Origin: Tetramitus jugosus
Lineage: Eukaryota; Heterolobosea; Eutetramitea; Acrasida; Vahlkampfiidae
Direction of reading: 5' to 3'
DNA length: 64,000 bases
Assembly: GCA_937625935.1 (NCBI GenBank)
Contig: OW569384.1
Location: forward strand, 186,001-250,000
The first letter of the stretch is position 1, and each line of letters begins with the position of its first letter. The translations under genes and the position numbers were made by a program. Positions 61,176 through 64,000 of this stretch are shown piece after piece. The notes under the pieces were generated by a model that was given only the letters and a program-made list of their open reading frames with translations, made no database searches and was not told the DNA's origin.

Positions 61176-64000
61176 ATGTCGAAGAAGCAAACCAAAATGT
61201 CTTTTTCTGATTTTCAGAAATCGACACTTCCACCGACTGCTTCTGGTTGGGCGCCACTTCCCACTTCAAAGCAACAAGCACCAGCCAACAAATCATCATC
61301 ATCAACTGGTGGTGGTAATAATAATAAGAAGGCAGCAGCAGCCACTTCTGCAAATAAGCAAGGTAATAACAAAGCAAACAACAAGTCTCAACCGCAAGCG
61401 AATTCTCCTACTGTCGCATCATCATCATCAGCAACAGCAACAGCAGACAAGAAGAATGCAGCACCAAAAGCAGCAGAGACTCAAAATGCGCCTCCTCAAC
61501 AGCAACAACAGCAGCAAAAGCAACAAAACAATAACAACAAGCAACAAAAGCAACAACAACAACAAAAACAATCATCAACACCTGCTGCTTCTACCACTGC
61601 ACCTACTGCAACAACAACAACAACTGCAGCAGCACCACCAACAGCAGCAGCAGCTCAACAACAAGCTCCACCTAGTGTCAATGGAACCAACAATCCTCCA
61701 CTAAAGAAGAAGGAAACTTCAAAAAATGACAACAAAAACAAGAACAAAAAATCATCATCAGATCAAAAGAAAAAGTCAAGCAGTGCAGGAGGAGGAGACA
61801 ATCAACAACAACAGGACCAACAATCAGAAAAGGTGGAACTGTTTTATCGTATGCCAAAGGACGTTGTGCCTATTGCTGAATACTTGAAGCAAAAATTGGT
61901 CGTTGTTCCGTTGGATGGTGATACTGAACAACAACAACAACAACAATTGGATCAACCCATCATCAACTATTTGAGTTGTGTGTTGCACGGTCAGAATGAT
62001 GTCGGTACAAGAACCAGTGAGGCAGAAGTCATTCAATTGTTGTCCAATTTTGCACATGAGACACGTGTTTGCAACAGTAAGCAAACTGCATCTGAACTCG
62101 CTCTGTCCATTCTCAATGATTTGTACGAGCAGAACTTGGTCAAGAAACCAGAGGCAGAAGGTCCATCATCAGGCAGCAAGGTCAAGGAACTCACTGAAGC
62201 CATCAGTCTCGGTAGACAATTCGAAGAACAACAAAAGCAGAACGAGATGATGATGGAAGTGGCCACTGGAACATCTGTGCCTTCTGCCAGCTCCATCAAC
62301 TTTAATGAACAGTTGGATTGGGAGAAGAGAATGGCAAAGTTGAGAGCAGAGAAGCAAGCCAAGCGTGATGCAAAGGAAAGAGATGCCAAGATGGTTGAAT
62401 ACGAAGAGTATTTGAAGAGAAGAGGCTTGTCCAATTCGAGAGGTATTGTCAAGATGCACAATGCTGATCAAGTCACTGGTACGAGAGACGTTGTGTTGAG
62501 AAATATTTCAGTCTCTGTTGGTAACTCTGAATTGTTGACTGATTCTGACTTTATGTTGCACTGTGGACATCGTTATGGTTTGATTGGTAGAAACGGTGTG
62601 GGAAAGGTTTGTAGGCTCTACCTCTTGATTTTATCATTATTTTTTTTTCGTTGTCTCGCGTACTGACTCTTACACCAATGTACACAAAATAGACCACCTT
62701 GTTGCGACACTTTGTGGAGAGAGATTTGGTCGGTATTCCACCATATTTGCAAATTTTGCACATTGAACAGGAAGTGACGGGAGATGAGACAACTGCAATC
62801 GACTCTGTGTTGAAGACAGATGTGGAACGATTGTCATTGTTGGCAGAGGAGAAGAAGCTCTTGGAAGGCAACAACGAAGATGCCGATGAGAGATTGACCG
62901 AGATTTATGCACGTATGGATGAGATTGATGGCCATAGTGCTGAATCGAGAGCAGCAGCCATCTTGAGTGGTCTGCAGTTCACTCCAGAGATGCAAAACCA
63001 AAAAACAAAGGACTTTTCTGGTGGTTGGAGAATGCGTATCGCCTTGGCACGTGCTCTGTTCGTTGAGCCTGATATTCTGTTGCTTGATGAACCTACCAAT
63101 CACTTGGATTTGGCTGCTGTTCTCTGGCTGGAGAACTATTTGACAAAGTGGAAGAAGACACTGGTTGTTGTTTCTCACGCCCGTTCCTTCTTGAACAATG
63201 TTGTGACCGACATTGTTCACTTCCATGAAAAGCAACTGCACTACTACAGAGGAGATTACAATACATTTGAAAAGACGAGACTTGATTCACTCAAGTTGCA
63301 ACAAAAGACATTTGAAGCACAGGAGAAACAAAGGAAACACATTCAACAATTTATTGATCGGTTTAGATACAAGACTGCCACTGCAAAGATGGTTCAATCG
63401 CGTATCAAAATGCTAGAGAAGATAGAGTTTGTTGCTGCAGTTGCAGAAGATCCTACATTCACCTTTGCTATACCGTCTCCAGAGCCTGAAGCACCACCTT
63501 ATCTCCAGGCTTGCGATGTCACATTCGGCTTCTCCGAACACAAGATTTTGTTCAAGAAATTGAACTTTAATTTGGATATGGACTCTCGGATTGCCCTCGT
63601 TGGTCCTAACGGTGCGGGAAAGGTTTGTATCTCTATATGACAATTCTTTTTGTGTGTTCTTGTTCAGTCGTCATTCATACACAGTGTACTAACTCTTATG
63701 CATCTATACAAATAGACTACTTTCCTTAATGTGTTGATGGGCGATCTGAAACCACTTGATGGCTACGTGAACCTGAACCGGAAACTGAGAATTGCTCGAT
63801 TCAATCAGCATCATATTGAGCAACTCGACTTGAGACTGACTCCATTGGAATATATGCAGGGCAAGTTCCCACAATCCGATCCACAGGCATTGAGAGGTCA
63901 TCTCGGTGGTCTAGGATTGAGTGGAACTTTGGCTACTCAGCCAATTTACACACTGTCTGGAGGTCAGAAGAGCAGAGTGTCATTCTCAGAGCTAACATTC
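61176..64000 (+). CDS. ABCF3/GCN20-type ABC-F protein (C-terminus cut by window edge)
   Basis: Exons 61176-62606, 62693-63622 and 63717 onward; >=881 residues seen. An ABC-F ATPase without membrane helices; GCN20/ABCF3 works with GCN1 in sensing uncharged tRNA at the ribosome. The first ~230 residues are Gln/Asn/Ala-rich. A helical domain follows (NYLSCVLHGQNDVGTRTSE..., about 262-320), like the GCN1-binding N-terminus of ABCF3. ABC1 has GRNGVGK (K477), the signature FSGGWRMRIALARAL and LLLDEPTNHLDL; ABC2 has GPNGAGK (K787) and LSGGQKSRVSFSELTF at the window end. The HIEQEVTGDETTAIDSVL text fits ABCF3 well. Introns of 86 and 94 nt both begin GTTTGT directly after the Walker A Lys codon and end in AATAG. 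The start was set at the ATG in MSKKQTKMSF; a longer frame uses a TTG. Confidence 0.9.
61492..61580 (+). repeat. CAA/CAG/AAC triplet-rich tract in ABCF gene
   Basis: Imperfect repeats coding for Gln and Asn runs in the linker before the ABC domains. Part of a longer low-complexity tract up to about 61820. Confidence 0.65.
62607..62692 (+). other. Intron in ABC1 Walker A of ABCF gene
   Basis: 86 nt, GTTTGT at the 5' end, a TACTGAC branch-point-like motif with following TCTTAC (62661-62673), and AAAATAG at the 3' end. It splits GVGK from TT. Confidence 0.85.
63623..63716 (+). other. Intron in ABC2 Walker A of ABCF gene
   Basis: 94 nt, GTTTGT at the 5' end, a TACTAAC branch point followed by TCTTAT (63688-63700), and AAATAG at the 3' end. 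It splits GAGK from TT at the same place as in ABC1. Confidence 0.85.

Overview
The window is nuclear DNA of a protist, most likely a heterolobosean amoeboflagellate of the Naegleria type. This is inferred from gene content and style: dense genes on both strands, mostly single-exon, a few short spliceosomal introns (roughly 85-225 nt, donors GTAAGT/GTATGT/GTTTGT), A-rich leaders before ATG, Asn/Gln/Ser-rich low-complexity tracts coded by AAC/CAA/AGC triplets, and a mix of eukaryotic signalling genes with a few genes of bacterial look. The standard genetic code fits throughout. No CRISPR array, rRNA, transposon or viral element was seen. The only RNA gene recognised is a tRNA-Arg(UCU).

Layout. 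1-5 kb: a DMT/EamA-type transporter cut by the left edge (minus), an Rnl2-type RNA ligase (plus), an F-box/SPRY protein (minus) and a PP2C phosphatase with an apparent one-base frameshift (plus). 5-15 kb: a 2739-residue neurofibromin-like RasGAP with one 5' intron, then an unknown acidic/His-rich protein. 15-27 kb: MsrA, an unknown protein, a RING E3-like protein, an OSCA/CSC1/TMEM63 channel, a small one-TM protein, an ANL ligase closest to bacterial OleC, THOC5 and an unknown protein. 27-38 kb: tRNA-Arg, a RecQ helicase, two tandem BTB/SPRY-like proteins and a second OSCA/TMEM63 protein that begins with a signal peptide and a PSI-like Cys-rich ectodomain. 38-47 kb: ankyrin protein, LRR-RhoGAP, a small TM protein, BUD23, ZPR1 and a WD40-like protein. 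47-54 kb: two F-box-like paralogues flanking a decayed gene remnant, a possible lipidated mini-protein, a three-exon unknown protein and an isochorismatase-like hydrolase. 54-64 kb: a small anchored coiled-coil protein, 4-hydroxyphenylpyruvate dioxygenase whose first coding exon is just ATG, a TRIM-like protein, an MTHFR-domain protein, a PlsC-like protein with altered catalytic motif, and an ABCF3/GCN20-type protein cut by the right edge.

There is no operon-like pathway: neighbours are functionally unrelated, as usual in a compact eukaryotic genome. Themes that recur are ubiquitin-ligase adaptors (F-box, BTB, RING, TRIM), small-GTPase control (RasGAP, RhoGAP), RNA and translation (RNA ligase, THOC5, BUD23, ZPR1, ABCF), and mechanosensitive-type channels. 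The observations most worth following are twin introns at the same Walker A position in both halves of the ABCF gene, the OleC-like enzyme, the PSI-ectodomain OSCA channel, and the altered-motif acyltransferase.
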